A stretch of 64,000 bases of DNA, taken from positions 1 through 64,000 of the forward strand of contig NZ_RJAC01000004.1 of NCBI RefSeq assembly GCF_003999975.1, written 5' to 3'. This stretch comes from Actinoplanes solisilvae. GTDB taxonomy: Bacteria > Actinomycetota > Actinomycetes > Mycobacteriales > Micromonosporaceae. Shown here piece after piece: positions 44,631 to 53,488 of this stretch. The notes under the pieces were generated by a model, which saw nothing but the letters and a program-made list of their open reading frames with translations, searched no databases and was not told the origin of the DNA. The stretch's first letter is position 1. Each line of letters starts with the position of its first letter. The position numbers were made by a program, and so were the translations under genes.

Positions 44631-46184
44631 GTGTTCGGTAGCAGCAAGCGGGCCGTGGCCGAGAAGGTCAACGCCGAGCTTTCCGAGGCTCAGGCCGACG
44701 TCCAGGCGATCACCGCGATCATGCGGGCGATGGAGGCCACCACCACGCCCGAGAAGGCGATCGGTACGGGGCTGGAGCTGGTCCGCGGGCTGTTCGGCTG
44801 GGCCTACGGCTCCTATTGGCAGCTCGACCCGACCGGCAAGGCGCTGCGCTTCGCGCAGGAGAGCGGCACCGTCAACGAGGAGTTCCGGCGGGTCACACTG
44901 GACGCCTCGTTCGCCGAGGGCGTCGGCCTGTCAGGCCGGGCTTGGCGCAACCGCGACCTGGTCTTCGTGCGTAACATCGCCGACGTCAGCGACTGCGTCC
45001 GCGTTCCGGCCGCCGCCCGGGCCGGCGTCCGCAGTGGCCTCTGCTTCCCGCTCATCGAGGACAACCGTGTCGTCGGCACCATGGACTTCTTCGCCACCGA
45101 GGAGCTGAACCCGTCGGACGGCCGCCTCGAGGTGCTGCGGGCCATCGGCCAGCTCGTCTCCGGCGCCCTGGCCCGGTTGCACGAGGCCGTGCGGCAGGAG
45201 AAGGCCGCGCAGGACGTCGAGGCCGTGTCCACAGTGATCCGTGAGCTGACCCAGGCGGCCAGCCGCGACCAGGCTCTGCGCTCCGCGCTGGAGACCATCC
45301 GCAAGGACTTCGACTGGCAGTACGGCTCGTTCTGGCAGCTCGACGAGGACGACAACGTGCTGCGCTTCGCCCTCGAGTCGGGTGACGCGGGCGCCGAGTT
45401 CCGGCAGGTCACGATGTCGGCGTCGTTCGCCAAGGGCGTCGGGCTGTCGGGCCGGGCGTGGGCCCGCGACGATCTCGTCTTCGTCGAGGACCTGGGCGAG
45501 CTGACCGACTGCGTACGCCGTCCGGCCGCGCAGGCCGCCGGGGTCAAGTCGGGCGTCTGCCTGCCGATCAAGGTCGGCGGCAAGATCGTCGGCACGATGG
45601 ACTTCTTCGCCACCCGCACGCTCATCATGTACCCGGGCCGCGAGAGCGCCCTGCGCAACACCGCGTTCCTCGTCGGCCAGGCCCTCGAACGGTTCGCGTC
45701 CACCCAGCAGCTGCACAACGCCGGCCGCGAACTGCTCGACTCCATCGCCGAGGTCGAGCGCAACGTCAACTCGGCCGCCACGGTCGCCGAGCAGGGCGAG
45801 CAGCTGACCGTCGAGGCCAACCAGCAGGTCGCCGCCCTGGGCCAGGCCAGCGCCGAGATCAACGAGGTCGTGCAGACGATCCAGTCGATCGCCGCGCAGA
45901 CCAAGCTGCTCGCGCTCAACGCCACCATCGAGGCGGCCCGCGCGGGCGAGTCGGGCAAGGGCTTCGCCGTCGTCGCCGGCGAGGTCAAGGAACTCTCCAG
46001 CGAGACCGAGCGCGCCACCACCGAGGTGAGCACCAAGGTCAACGCCATCCAGGCCCGCGTGGACGCCGTCACCGCGTCGCTCGCCGAGATCCACACCGCC
46101 GTGGAAGAGATCAACCAGACCCAGAAGCTGATCGCCGGCGTCCTCACCGAACAGGTCGCCACCACCGGCGCGATCCTCAACTGA
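44631..46184 (+). CDS. Soluble chemoreceptor with two GAF domains
   Basis: The 517-residue protein has two GAF domains (about 18-170 and 190-345), each with the block [20 protein letters not shown] and the DCVR-PAA pair. A chemoreceptor signalling domain follows, with hairpin [18 protein letters not shown]. No membrane helix is present. It is a paralogue of the receptor at 12152-13669 and presumably detects a similar cytoplasmic cue. GTG 44631 follows GGGAG. The carbonic anhydrase gene is 24 bases downstream. Confidence 0.93.
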   Translation: MFGSSKRAVAEKVNAELSEAQADVQAITAIMRAMEATTTPEKAIGTGLELVRGLFGWAYGSYWQLDPTGKALRFAQESGTVNEEFRRVTLDASFAEGVGLSGRAWRNRDLVFVRNIADVSDCVRVPAAARAGVRSGLCFPLIEDNRVVGTMDFFATEELNPSDGRLEVLRAIGQLVSGALARLHEAVRQEKAAQDVEAVSTVIRELTQAASRDQALRSALETIRKDFDWQYGSFWQLDEDDNVLRFALESGDAGAEFRQVTMSASFAKGVGLSGRAWARDDLVFVEDLGELTDCVRRPAAQAAGVKSGVCLPIKVGGKIVGTMDFFATRTLIMYPGRESALRNTAFLVGQALERFASTQQLHNAGRELLDSIAEVERNVNSAATVAEQGEQLTVEANQQVAALGQASAEINEVVQTIQSIAAQTKLLALNATIEAARAGESGKGFAVVAGEVKELSSETERATTEVSTKVNAIQARVDAVTASLAEIHTAVEEINQTQKLIAGVLTEQVATTGAILN

Positions 46185-46207
46185 CCATTCTTGGAGCGCG
46201 AACCCCC

Positions 46208-46816
46208 ATGCACAGCAACGAAATCTGGCGCCGCCTGCTCGACGGCAACCGCCGATGGGTCGAGGACCGCAGCACCGCCGCGGTCGACCGGGGCGCGGCC
46301 CGCCGAGCCGCGACAACCGACTCGCAGAACCCGTACGCCCTGGTTCTGGGCTGCTCCGACTCGCGGGTGCCGGCCGAGATCCTGTTCGACCAGGGGATCG
46401 GCGACCTGTTCGTCGTGCGCACGGCCGGGCACGTCCTCGACTCGGCCACGCTGGGGTCGGTCGAGTACGGCGTCGAGGTTCTCGGCGTCTCGCTGATCGT
46501 GGTGCTCGGGCACGAGGGGTGCGGGGCGGTGCAGGCGGCGACGTGCGTCGTCGACGACGCCCAGGTGCCGCCCGGTCACATCCGCGACGTCGCCGAGCGC
46601 ATCGCCCACCATGTGCTGCTGGCCCGCCAGGCCGGCGCCACGACCGCCGACGAGATCGGCCGCCATCACAGCCTGGTCACCGTCGACCTGCTGCGGCAGC
46701 GGTCGGCGCTGATCGGTGACGCCCTGCGCCGCGGGTCGGTGGAGGCGGTGGCGGCCCGGTACAGCCTGGCCACGGGCGCGGTGACCGAGGTAGGGCAGCC
46801 GGCTCTCGCTGCCTGA
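46208..46816 (+). CDS. Beta-class carbonic anhydrase
   Basis: The 202-residue protein has the zinc and catalytic residues of beta carbonic anhydrases: Cys49, Asp51 and Arg53 in GCSDSR, and His102 and Cys105 in GHEGCG. It interconverts CO2 and bicarbonate in the cytoplasm. It lies so close behind the chemoreceptor gene that co-transcription is likely, which raises the possibility that CO2/bicarbonate is the cue sensed. Confidence 0.92.
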   Translation: MHSNEIWRRLLDGNRRWVEDRSTAAVDRGAARRAATTDSQNPYALVLGCSDSRVPAEILFDQGIGDLFVVRTAGHVLDSATLGSVEYGVEVLGVSLIVVLGHEGCGAVQAATCVVDDAQVPPGHIRDVAERIAHHVLLARQAGATTADEIGRHHSLVTVDLLRQRSALIGDALRRGSVEAVAARYSLATGAVTEVGQPALAA

Positions 46817-46823
46817 CCCTCCC

Positions 46824-46858
46824 CGGGCCGGGCGCTCCCTCCAGGGTCGTCCGGCCCG
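46824..46858 (+). terminator. Possible terminator hairpin after carbonic anhydrase
   Basis: CGGGCCGG (46824-46831) pairs with CCGGCCCG (46851-46858) and the stem extends by two more pairs after a mismatch. The hairpin starts eight bases after the stop codon. There is no T-run. Confidence 0.45.
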
Positions 46859-47042
46859 TCAACGCGTCGTAACAGCGGGCGGCCTAACGACGTCGAGATC
46901 GGGCACGACGGTCTGGCCGCCTGCATCGCCGGTCTCGCGGAGAGGCCGGGGGTGCGGGTCGGCGACTTGATGGCCGCGCTCATGAGGAGGTGACCGCGTC
47001 CATGAAATGATGCGAAACGCCTTCCTGGAGAGCGGAGCGAGG
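46859..47042 (+). other. Possible 3' remnant of an unidentified gene
   Basis: From about 46886 an open frame with normal codon bias reads NDVEIGHDGLAACIAGLAER, PGVRVGDLMAALMRR and stops at 46993. It has no start codon and no ribosome site, and the family is not recognisable. It looks like the tail of a lost gene. Confidence 0.3.
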
Positions 47043-47869
47043 ATGACGCCGATCCTTTACGTGGCCCACGACGACGAACTGACCATTGTGTCCTGGCTGC
47101 CGCTGAAGGTCACGGCCGGCCGATGGCGGTCGCTGAGCTGGGGCCGGGTCGTCCAGCTCACCCCGGCCGAGAAGGGACCCGATCGCCGCCGGCTGACGCG
47201 CGCCCTCTACGGCGGCGGCGTGGCTTCCGTGGTTCTCGGTGGCGCATATCTGGCCGGCGGAGCGGTGGGCGGTGCCGTCCTCGCCTTTCTCGGGGTGGCC
47301 GCCGTGACCGGTGGCTGGGGGTACGGATGGTGGCAGCGGCCCGGCGTCATCTCGGCGCCCCGCCTGGAGTCCGATCGCGACCAGCACCACGTTCTGACCG
47401 GCGCCCGGGACCGCGCGCTGTTCGCCCAGGCGGCCGACCTCTGCCGGCGTTCGGCCGAGACGTGGCCGGCGCTCGGCGCGCTGGTCGACGTCCCGGTCGC
47501 CGAGAGGCAGCTCGCGCAGGCGATGTTCGACCTGGCCGGCGCGCTGGAGAAGCGTCAGGAACTGCGTGAGCTGCACGCCGGCCTGGCCGAGCACGACGGC
47601 GCCTCCGAACTGGCCGGGCACGTGGCCACGACGACGACCGTCCTGGCCGAGTTCGACACCGAGATCCGTCGCCGTCTGGCGACTCTGGCCGCGGTCGTCA
47701 AGGCCGGCGAGGACTTCATCCGCGACCAGGAGATCGCCGAGCTGGCCAGCAGGCCGACGAGACGATCGCCCGCCTCACCTCGGCAACGCCGTCGTCCCTG
47801 CCCGACCCGGCTTCCGAACTGGCCGAACGAACCGAAGCGGTGCTGCGCGCCTACCGCGAACTCTCCTGA
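47043..47869 (+). pseudogene. Hypothetical membrane/coiled-coil gene with 1-base frameshift
   Basis: ATG 47043 follows GGAGCGAGG. The product has two short membrane helices (about 60-95) and a long helical cytoplasmic tail. Near 47750 the frame breaks: GAELAS is followed by a foreign Arg/Pro-rich tail, whereas the next frame continues QADETIARLTSATPSSLPDP to a natural stop at 47869. Inserting one C after 47750 restores an intact protein of about 275 residues. The gene is either recently inactivated or contains a sequencing error. Confidence 0.7.
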
Positions 47870-47880
47870 GGCGCGGCCGG

Positions 47881-48303
47881 TCAGGCGTCGTCGCGCAGCC
47901 GGCGCAGCAGGCGGGCCAGCTCGGCGCGGTCGTCGGGGGAGAGGGTGGCGAAGAAACGTTCGCCGGCGGCGCGGCGGGCCCGGTGGATGTTCTGGCTGAT
48001 GCGCACGCCCTCGTCGGTGAGCGTCACCAGGACGGCGCGGCGGTCGGTCGGGTCGGGGTGGCGTTCGGCCAGGTTCATGGCCTGCAGTTCGTCGACGACC
48101 TCGGTGGCCGAGCGCGGCGCGATGCGCAGGTGTTCGGCGAGGGCACCGGGGCGCATGTCGCCGTGGCGGGACAGCACGCTCAGGGCGCGGCCCAGCGACG
48201 GGGAGAGCTCCCACGGCTCCAGGGCGTCGCGGGTGCGGTGCCGCAGCCGCCGGGACACGGCGAAGAACGTGTCGAGCAGGCCCTCGTCGTCGTCCTCGTG
48301 CAC
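47881..48303 (-). CDS. MarR-family regulator of the divergent ABC exporter
   Basis: The 140-residue protein has a MarR winged helix (MRPGALAEHLRIAPRSATEV, DRRAVLVTLTDEG) and flanking dimerisation helices. GTG 48303 is the start. It is divergent from the ABC exporter across an 85-bp gap containing a strong dyad, so it probably represses both genes until an exporter substrate binds. Confidence 0.9.
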   Translation of the reverse strand: MHEDDDEGLLDTFFAVSRRLRHRTRDALEPWELSPSLGRALSVLSRHGDMRPGALAEHLRIAPRSATEVVDELQAMNLAERHPDPTDRRAVLVTLTDEGVRISQNIHRARRAAGERFFATLSPDDRAELARLLRRLRDDA

Positions 48304-48337
48304 GGGAATACCGTACCAGCGACTTCTGTTGTTCCCT

Positions 48338-48360
48338 CATGTTGAGGTAACCTCAGCATG
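48338..48360. promoter_or_regulatory. MarR operator candidate, 23-bp dyad
   Basis: CATGTTGAGGT-A-ACCTCAGCATG is symmetric at 10 of 11 pairs about position 48349. It lies midway between the divergent MarR and ABC exporter starts and resembles TTGAGGTxACCTCAA-type MarR sites. Confidence 0.75.
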
Positions 48361-48388
48361 TCACCCCCGTACGGAAGAAGGTCCGCTC

Positions 48389-50167
48389 TTGGAAAGCGCT
48401 ACTCGTGGCTCCCGCAAGAAGCCCACCGCCGCCGAGATCGCGCAGGCCCGCAGTGTCTCCCTGCGCCGCATCGGCTCCCTGTTCACCGACCACCGCGGTC
48501 CGCTGACCGTCGTCGTCCTCACCATCATCGCCTCGTCGATCGTCGGCATGGCCAGCCCGTTCCTGCTGCGCGAGGTCATCGACACCGCCCTTCCCCAGTC
48601 CGATCTGCGGCTGCTCGTCTGGCTCGTGATCGGCATGGTCGCCGTCGCCGCCGTGACCGCCGCGCTCGGCGTCGTCCAGACCTGGATCTCCACCGGCATC
48701 GGGCAGCGCGTCATGCACCGGCTGCGCACCGAGGTCTTCCGCCATCTGCAACGCCAGTCGATCGGGTTCTTCACCCGCACCCGCACCGGCGAGGTGCAGT
48801 CGCGCATCACCAACGACATCGGCGGCATGGAAGCGGTCGTCACCTCCACCGCCACCTCGATCGCCTCGAACCTCACCACCGTCCTCGCCACCGCCGTGGC
48901 CATGGCCGCCCTGTCCTGGCAACTCTCGCTCGTGTCGCTGATCGTGCTGCCGCCCTCGATCTGGCTCACCCGCAAGGTCGCGAGCATGCGGCGCGCGATC
49001 ACCGCGCAGCGCCAGCGTGAACTGGCCGACCTCAACGTGATCATCGAGGAGGGCCTGTCGATCGGCGGCGTCCAGCTGAGCAAGACCATGGGCACGGGCC
49101 CCGCCCAGGTCGACCGCTTCACCGACTCGTCGAGCCGGCTCATCGATCTCGAGCTGCGCTCCGAACTGGCCGGCCGCTGGCGCATGGCCTCGATGAGCAT
49201 CGTCTTCGCCGCCATCCCGGCGGTCATCTACCTCGCGGCGGGCATGCCCCTGACCCGAGGATCAATGAGCATCGGTACGCTCGTCGCCTTCACAGCGCTG
49301 CAGGCCGGGCTGTTCCGTCCGCTGATGGGCCTGCTCAACGTGGGTGTCACGGTCACCAGCTCGCTGGCGTTGTTCGCGCGCATCTTCGAATACCTCGACC
49401 TGCCCGTCGAGATCGACGAACCGTCCAGCCCCGTCGCGGTGCCGGCCCCGCGCGGCCACCTGCGCTTCGAAGACGTCACATTCACGTACGCCGGAAGCCC
49501 GGCGGCCGCGGTCGCCGGAGTGACCCTCGACGTGCCCGCGGGGTCGTCCCTCGCGCTCGTGGGTGAGACCGGCTCCGGCAAGAGCACGATCGCGGCCCTG
49601 ATCGCGCGCCTCTACGACCCGACGGCCGGGCGCATCACGATCGACGGGGTCGACCTGCGGGACATGTCGCTGGACACCCTGGCCACGATCGTCGGCGTGG
49701 TCAGCCAGGAGACGTACCTGCTGCACACGTCGGTCCGCGAGAACCTGCGCTACGCCAAACCCGACGCGACCGACGCCGAGATCGAGACGGCGGCGCGGGC
49801 GGCCCAGATCCACGACGTCATCGCCGGGCTGCCCGACGGGTACGACACCACGGTCGGCTCCCGCGGCCACCGGTTCTCGGGCGGCGAGAAGCAGCGCATC
49901 GCGATCGCCCGCACGCTGCTGCGCGACCCGCGCATCCTGGTGCTGGACGAGGCGACGAGCGCCCTCGACAACGAGACCGAACGCGCCGTCCAGAAAGCCT
50001 TCGACGAACTGTCCCGGGGCCGCACGACGGTCACGATCGCCCACCGCCTCTCCACGGTCCGCGACGCCGACCAGATCGCCGTGGTCGACCACGGCCGCAT
50101 CCTGGAATCGGGTAACCACGAAACCCTGGTCGACGTGGGCGGCCGCTACGCCGCCCTGGCCGCGTGA
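48389..50167 (+). CDS. ABC multidrug exporter, fused permease-ATPase
   Basis: The 592-residue half-transporter has six membrane helices (about 30-310), then an ATPase with Walker A GETGSGKST, Q-loop VVSQETYLLHTSV, signature FSGGEKQR and Walker B ILVLDEATSAL. It acts as a homodimer exporting drugs or lipids. TTG 48389 was chosen because AGAAGG lies seven bases upstream; the longer frame upstream overlaps the MarR gene and its operator. Confidence 0.92.
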   Translation: MESATRGSRKKPTAAEIAQARSVSLRRIGSLFTDHRGPLTVVVLTIIASSIVGMASPFLLREVIDTALPQSDLRLLVWLVIGMVAVAAVTAALGVVQTWISTGIGQRVMHRLRTEVFRHLQRQSIGFFTRTRTGEVQSRITNDIGGMEAVVTSTATSIASNLTTVLATAVAMAALSWQLSLVSLIVLPPSIWLTRKVASMRRAITAQRQRELADLNVIIEEGLSIGGVQLSKTMGTGPAQVDRFTDSSSRLIDLELRSELAGRWRMASMSIVFAAIPAVIYLAAGMPLTRGSMSIGTLVAFTALQAGLFRPLMGLLNVGVTVTSSLALFARIFEYLDLPVEIDEPSSPVAVPAPRGHLRFEDVTFTYAGSPAAAVAGVTLDVPAGSSLALVGETGSGKSTIAALIARLYDPTAGRITIDGVDLRDMSLDTLATIVGVVSQETYLLHTSVRENLRYAKPDATDAEIETAARAAQIHDVIAGLPDGYDTTVGSRGHRFSGGEKQRIAIARTLLRDPRILVLDEATSALDNETERAVQKAFDELSRGRTTVTIAHRLSTVRDADQIAVVDHGRILESGNHETLVDVGGRYAALAA

Positions 50168-50272
50168 CGCCCCGGCCCGACGCCGCCTTCCACACGTCGA
50201 CGGGTCCCACCCCGCTCGGCCGCGGCCCAGCGTGGCAACCCACCCCCGCGCGTCACCCACCCCCCATTGACA

Positions 50273-50304
50273 AAGCGCCCCGAGCCAACCGGCCCGGGGC
50301 GCTT
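50273..50304. terminator. Bidirectional terminator hairpin
   Basis: AAGCGCCCCG-A-GCC pairs with GGC-C-CGGGGCGCTT around a four-base loop, with thirteen pairs and one mismatch. It separates the ABC exporter from the convergent gene ending at 50315. Confidence 0.9.
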
Positions 50305-50314
50305 CGCTGTCCGC

Positions 50315-50941
50315 CTACTTGGTCTTCTCGCCCTCGGGCGGTGGCGTGGGCAGCGCCGGGGCGCTCTTCGCGTAGTCGACGACGATCGGCTTGCCGACCC
50401 GCACCAGGTCGCGGGCCCGCCGCCGCACGTCGTCCGCGCTGGTGTGACGATCCGCCGGCACGTGGATCGCGACGGTCCCGACGAACTTGATCAGGTCGTC
50501 GACCGTACCCGGGAAGATGTTGCACAGCTCGGCCGCGGCCAGCAGTTGCGACTCGGGGACGCCCGCCACGTGGTCGGACACACCCGCCTCCCACGCCTTG
50601 CGGTGCACCAGGTAGCCGGCCGGGAGCAGTCCGGGTCCGCCCAGCTCCCTGAGCGCCTGCTTGCGGTCCCCCTTGGCCGGCCGCGCGCTGTTGACCATGT
50701 AGAGGAAGCCGAGCCCGCCGAGCAGCCCGCAGACGGCCAGCGCCACCTCGATCGACCCGGCCCCCTTCAGGATCGCGACGAACAGGACCGCCAGGAGCAG
50801 CCCACCGGCCATCATCTCGGCGGTGCCGTCGCGGGCCTCGGAGTCCTCCGAGTTGTCGACCGCGCGATCGATCAAGCCGTCGTAGATCCGGTCCACCGGC
50901 TGCCACCGGTCGTCGCGCACCGGCATAGTCCGCTGCGACAT
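50315..50941 (-). CDS. Hypothetical membrane protein, 208 aa
   Basis: ATG 50941 follows AAGGA. The protein has a hydrophilic N-terminal arm of about 45 residues, two membrane helices (about 45-62 and 67-85), and a cytoplasmic domain with LGGPGLLPAGYLVHRKAWEA and LPPPEGEKTK-like tail. It is not a recognised family. It is monocistronic. Confidence 0.7.
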   Translation of the reverse strand: MSQRTMPVRDDRWQPVDRIYDGLIDRAVDNSEDSEARDGTAEMMAGGLLLAVLFVAILKGAGSIEVALAVCGLLGGLGFLYMVNSARPAKGDRKQALRELGGPGLLPAGYLVHRKAWEAGVSDHVAGVPESQLLAAAELCNIFPGTVDDLIKFVGTVAIHVPADRHTSADDVRRRARDLVRVGKPIVVDYAKSAPALPTPPPEGEKTK

Positions 50942-51098
50942 GGGCGAGGTCCTTCCTAGGGTTCGGGGAGCGATACCCCGCTATCGGTCGCGCCCCGCCC
51001 TTCTTTACGAGTCGCCGCGCTTCGCCGAGGCCCGCGCGGGAACCGCCCCCGGTCTTCGCGGGCAGCCGACAGCCCGTCTCACCCGGGCCGCAACCGTC

Positions 51099-51440
51099 CT
51101 ACTCCTCGACGCAGAACTCGTTGCCCTCCGGATCGCGCAGCACGGTCAGGCCGTTCACCTCCCACGCGAACGTCGCCCCCAGCCCCGTCAGGCGTGCCAC
51201 CTCGGCCGGCACGTCCCCACCGGGCGCCCGCAGGTCGAAATGCAGGCGCAACTTGCCCTGCTTGGGCTCGGGCACCCGCTGGAACCACAGGCTCGGCCCG
51301 CCCCACCCGGGCGCCTCCACGAACGCCTTCTCGGAGGTCGCGTCCCCGTCCAGCTCGCCGCCGAGCGCGGCCGCCCAGAAACGGGCCACCACCAGCGCGT
51401 CCTGACAATCGAAGGTCAAACTCTTCACATATGCCGTCAA
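51099..51440 (-). CDS. VOC (glyoxalase/bleomycin-resistance) family protein
   Basis: The 113-residue protein has the VOC beta-alpha-beta fold (TFDCQDALVVARFWAAALGG, LRLHFDLRAPGGDVPAEVAR, LRDPEGNEFCVEE). Possible metal ligands are the His in LHFD and the Glu in NEFCVEE. TTG 51440 overlaps the TGA of the upstream nitroreductase relic (TTGA) and has GGGAGG seven bases before it. Confidence 0.8.
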   Translation of the reverse strand: MTAYVKSLTFDCQDALVVARFWAAALGGELDGDATSEKAFVEAPGWGGPSLWFQRVPEPKQGKLRLHFDLRAPGGDVPAEVARLTGLGATFAWEVNGLTVLRDPEGNEFCVEE

Positions 51441-51894
51441 GCCGACACCTCCCGTTCCTCGTACTTCTCGTGGAAGACCACCTCGTCGAGGGGCCGCCGC
51501 TTGGGCTGCGCCCACCGCCCGCGAGCCGGGTAGCCCAGCGGGATCAGCGCCATCGTGAGCGCGTCGTCGGGCAGGTTCAGCAGTTTGCGTACGTCGTCCT
51601 CGTGGCCGGTGTGCAGCGTCGTCAGCGTGGAGCCGATGCCGTGGGCGCGGGCGGCCAGCATGAGGTGCTGAACGGCGCCGTAGATCGACGAGCCCAGCCG
51701 GGGATTGGCCGACTTCGCCGCCCCGAGCAGCACCGGGAAGATCCAGACCGGGGCTTCCTCGAGGTGGTAGGCGAGGTGGTCGGCGGCCCGGAAATTCGCC
51801 GCGCCCAGGCCGCTCTGAGGGACAGGTAGCGGCGGGCGGGCGTGGAGTGAAGCCCTTCGAGAAGGGACAGGCTGGACGGGTCGGCGGAAGACAT
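51437..51894 (-). pseudogene. Nitroreductase-family gene with internal deletion and frame change
   Basis: ATG 51894 opens a typical N-terminus (LLEGLHSTPARRYLSL). At about 51815 the frame changes and the C-terminal part follows (GLGAANFRAADHLAYHLEEA, PVWIFPVLLGA, ALIPLGYPARGRWAQPKRRP). About 50-60 residues containing much of the FMN-binding region are missing. Only the downstream frame remains long and open. A functional flavoenzyme is unlikely. Confidence 0.8.
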
Positions 51895-51971
51895 GCGGGG
51901 ACGATATCGCGCCCGGACCTCGCCCGGCGCGGCCTGTGGACAACCCCGGGGTCTCGCCCCCAGGCCGCCCG

Positions 51972-53420
51972 TCAGGCGGGGCTCTGGCCCGCGTATTCGC
52001 CTGTGGGCCGGAACCGCGACGGCCGGTCGGCATACTCCTCGAGGGCGTGGGCCAGCCACCCGGCCGTACGCGCGATCGCGAAGATGGTCTCGCCCGCGTC
52101 GGGCGCCATGTCGTGCTCCAGCGTCAGTGCGGCCAGAGCAAGGTCGACATTCGGCAGTACACCGGACCGCGCGCGAAGCACGTCGGAGAGGCGCTCGGCA
52201 GCGTCACGGGCCCGGGTGTCGCCCAGCATGTCGAGCAGCGCCGTCGCGCGCGGATCCCCGTCGGGATACAGCCGATGCCCGAACCCCGGCACAGGCTCAC
52301 CCGAACGCAGCCGCCCGGCAATCGTGCTGACCGGGTCGGTCCGCGACATGGTCTCGGCGAGCAACACGTAGGCATGACTGCTGGCCGCCCCGTGCAGAGG
52401 CCCGTCAAGAGCCGCGAGACCAGCCCCCACCACGGCGTACGGATGGGCGCGCGTGGACGCGGCCACCCGAGCGGCCAACGTCGACGCGGCGATGTCGTGA
52501 TCGGCGAGCAGGATCAGCGCGGCGTCGAGCAGGTTGTGGTCCCTCGGCATCGGCTCCCGGCTGGTCAGCCGCGGCCACAGCCTCTCCGCGAACCGCTCCG
52601 CCCCACCGTCGCCTCGCCGGGCCACCTCGCCCGCGTCGCGAGCCGGTTCCGAGCCTGACCTGTCTCTGGCTAGGGCGTGGGTTGCTGCTGAGATCACCCC
52701 GCGCGCTGCCTCTGAACTCGGCTCGTCCTCGGCTGCGTCAGGAGTGGCTACCGAACCCGCCCCACGCTCGACCGCCGCGCTGGCCGCTCGTCCGGTGCCC
52801 GCTGCCCGTCCCACGCCTCGTGACTCCGGTCCGCTTCCCCCGCCCGCTGATCCGTCCGCAGTGGGCCGGGGGTCCGCGGCCCGCATCGCGAGGGGCAGAG
52901 CGGTGACCATCGTGCCCAGCAGCGCTCGGCCGGTGGCGATGACCGCGGCGGGGGACGTGTCGAAGCGCAGCGGGTCGCCGGCCGCCGCGGCAGCGGTGAT
53001 CACGCGGAGGCGGTCGGTGTGGCGGGCCGTGCGGGGGAGCGGGGCGATCACCGCCTCGGCCAGGTGACGAAGCGCCGGATCGGGATCGAGACCGACGTAG
53101 GCCCGAGTGCCCGTCCACAGAAGCGTGGCGACCTCTTCGAAGCTGGCGACCCGCGCGAGCTGGACGGCGTCGTGCCCGCGGTAGTAGAGCCCGCCGTCCC
53201 GGATCAACGTGATGCCGGTCTGGATGCCGGGAGTGCCCGGGCGCTTGCGGGCGGCCAGGAACGCGTCGACCTCGCGCCGGTCGAACAGGCTGTTCTTGCC
53301 GTCGGCGTTGCGGCGGCTGCCGAGCAGGCCGCGGCTCACATAGGCGTAGACCGTGGCCGGTTTGACCCCGAGCAGCAGTGCGACTTCGGACGTGGACAGC
53401 AGAGGCGGATCGGCGGGCAT
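51972..53420 (-). CDS. Citrate synthase-family protein with N-terminal helix-turn-helix
   Basis: The 482-residue protein begins with a MerR/excisionase-like DNA-binding domain (residues 8-60, STSEVALLLGVKPATVYAYV and LFDRREVDAFLAARK). A citrate synthase fold with GLYYRGHDAV, GPLHGAASSHAYVLL and PGFGHRLYPDGDP (catalytic His) follows. An insert of about 65 low-complexity residues interrupts it near residues 190-255. The start at ATG 53420 follows AGAGG. It may autoregulate from the shared gap with the divergent citrate synthase. Confidence 0.88.
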   Translation of the reverse strand: MPADPPLLSTSEVALLLGVKPATVYAYVSRGLLGSRRNADGKNSLFDRREVDAFLAARKRPGTPGIQTGITLIRDGGLYYRGHDAVQLARVASFEEVATLLWTGTRAYVGLDPDPALRHLAEAVIAPLPRTARHTDRLRVITAAAAAGDPLRFDTSPAAVIATGRALLGTMVTALPLAMRAADPRPTADGSAGGGSGPESRGVGRAAGTGRAASAAVERGAGSVATPDAAEDEPSSEAARGVISAATHALARDRSGSEPARDAGEVARRGDGGAERFAERLWPRLTSREPMPRDHNLLDAALILLADHDIAASTLAARVAASTRAHPYAVVGAGLAALDGPLHGAASSHAYVLLAETMSRTDPVSTIAGRLRSGEPVPGFGHRLYPDGDPRATALLDMLGDTRARDAAERLSDVLRARSGVLPNVDLALAALTLEHDMAPDAGETIFAIARTAGWLAHALEEYADRPSRFRPTGEYAGQSPA

Positions 53421-53488
53421 GTGCACATCCTCTCATGTTGACTGGATCAATGTTGACGTCAATATGAACGGCATCTCAAGGTGTGCAC
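53421..53488. promoter_or_regulatory. Shared control region of divergent citrate synthase genes
   Basis: The 68-bp gap contains GTGCAC at 53421-53426 and again at 53483-53488, the direct repeat ATGTTGAC, and the perfect palindrome TTGACGTCAA (53453-53462). This density of symmetry suggests binding of a dimeric regulator, possibly the DNA-binding domain of the 51972-53420 product. Confidence 0.6.

Noticed and set aside
47945..48388. N-terminal extension of the ABC exporter
   Set aside because: It crosses the MarR gene and its operator in antisense; TTG 48389 has a good ribosome site.
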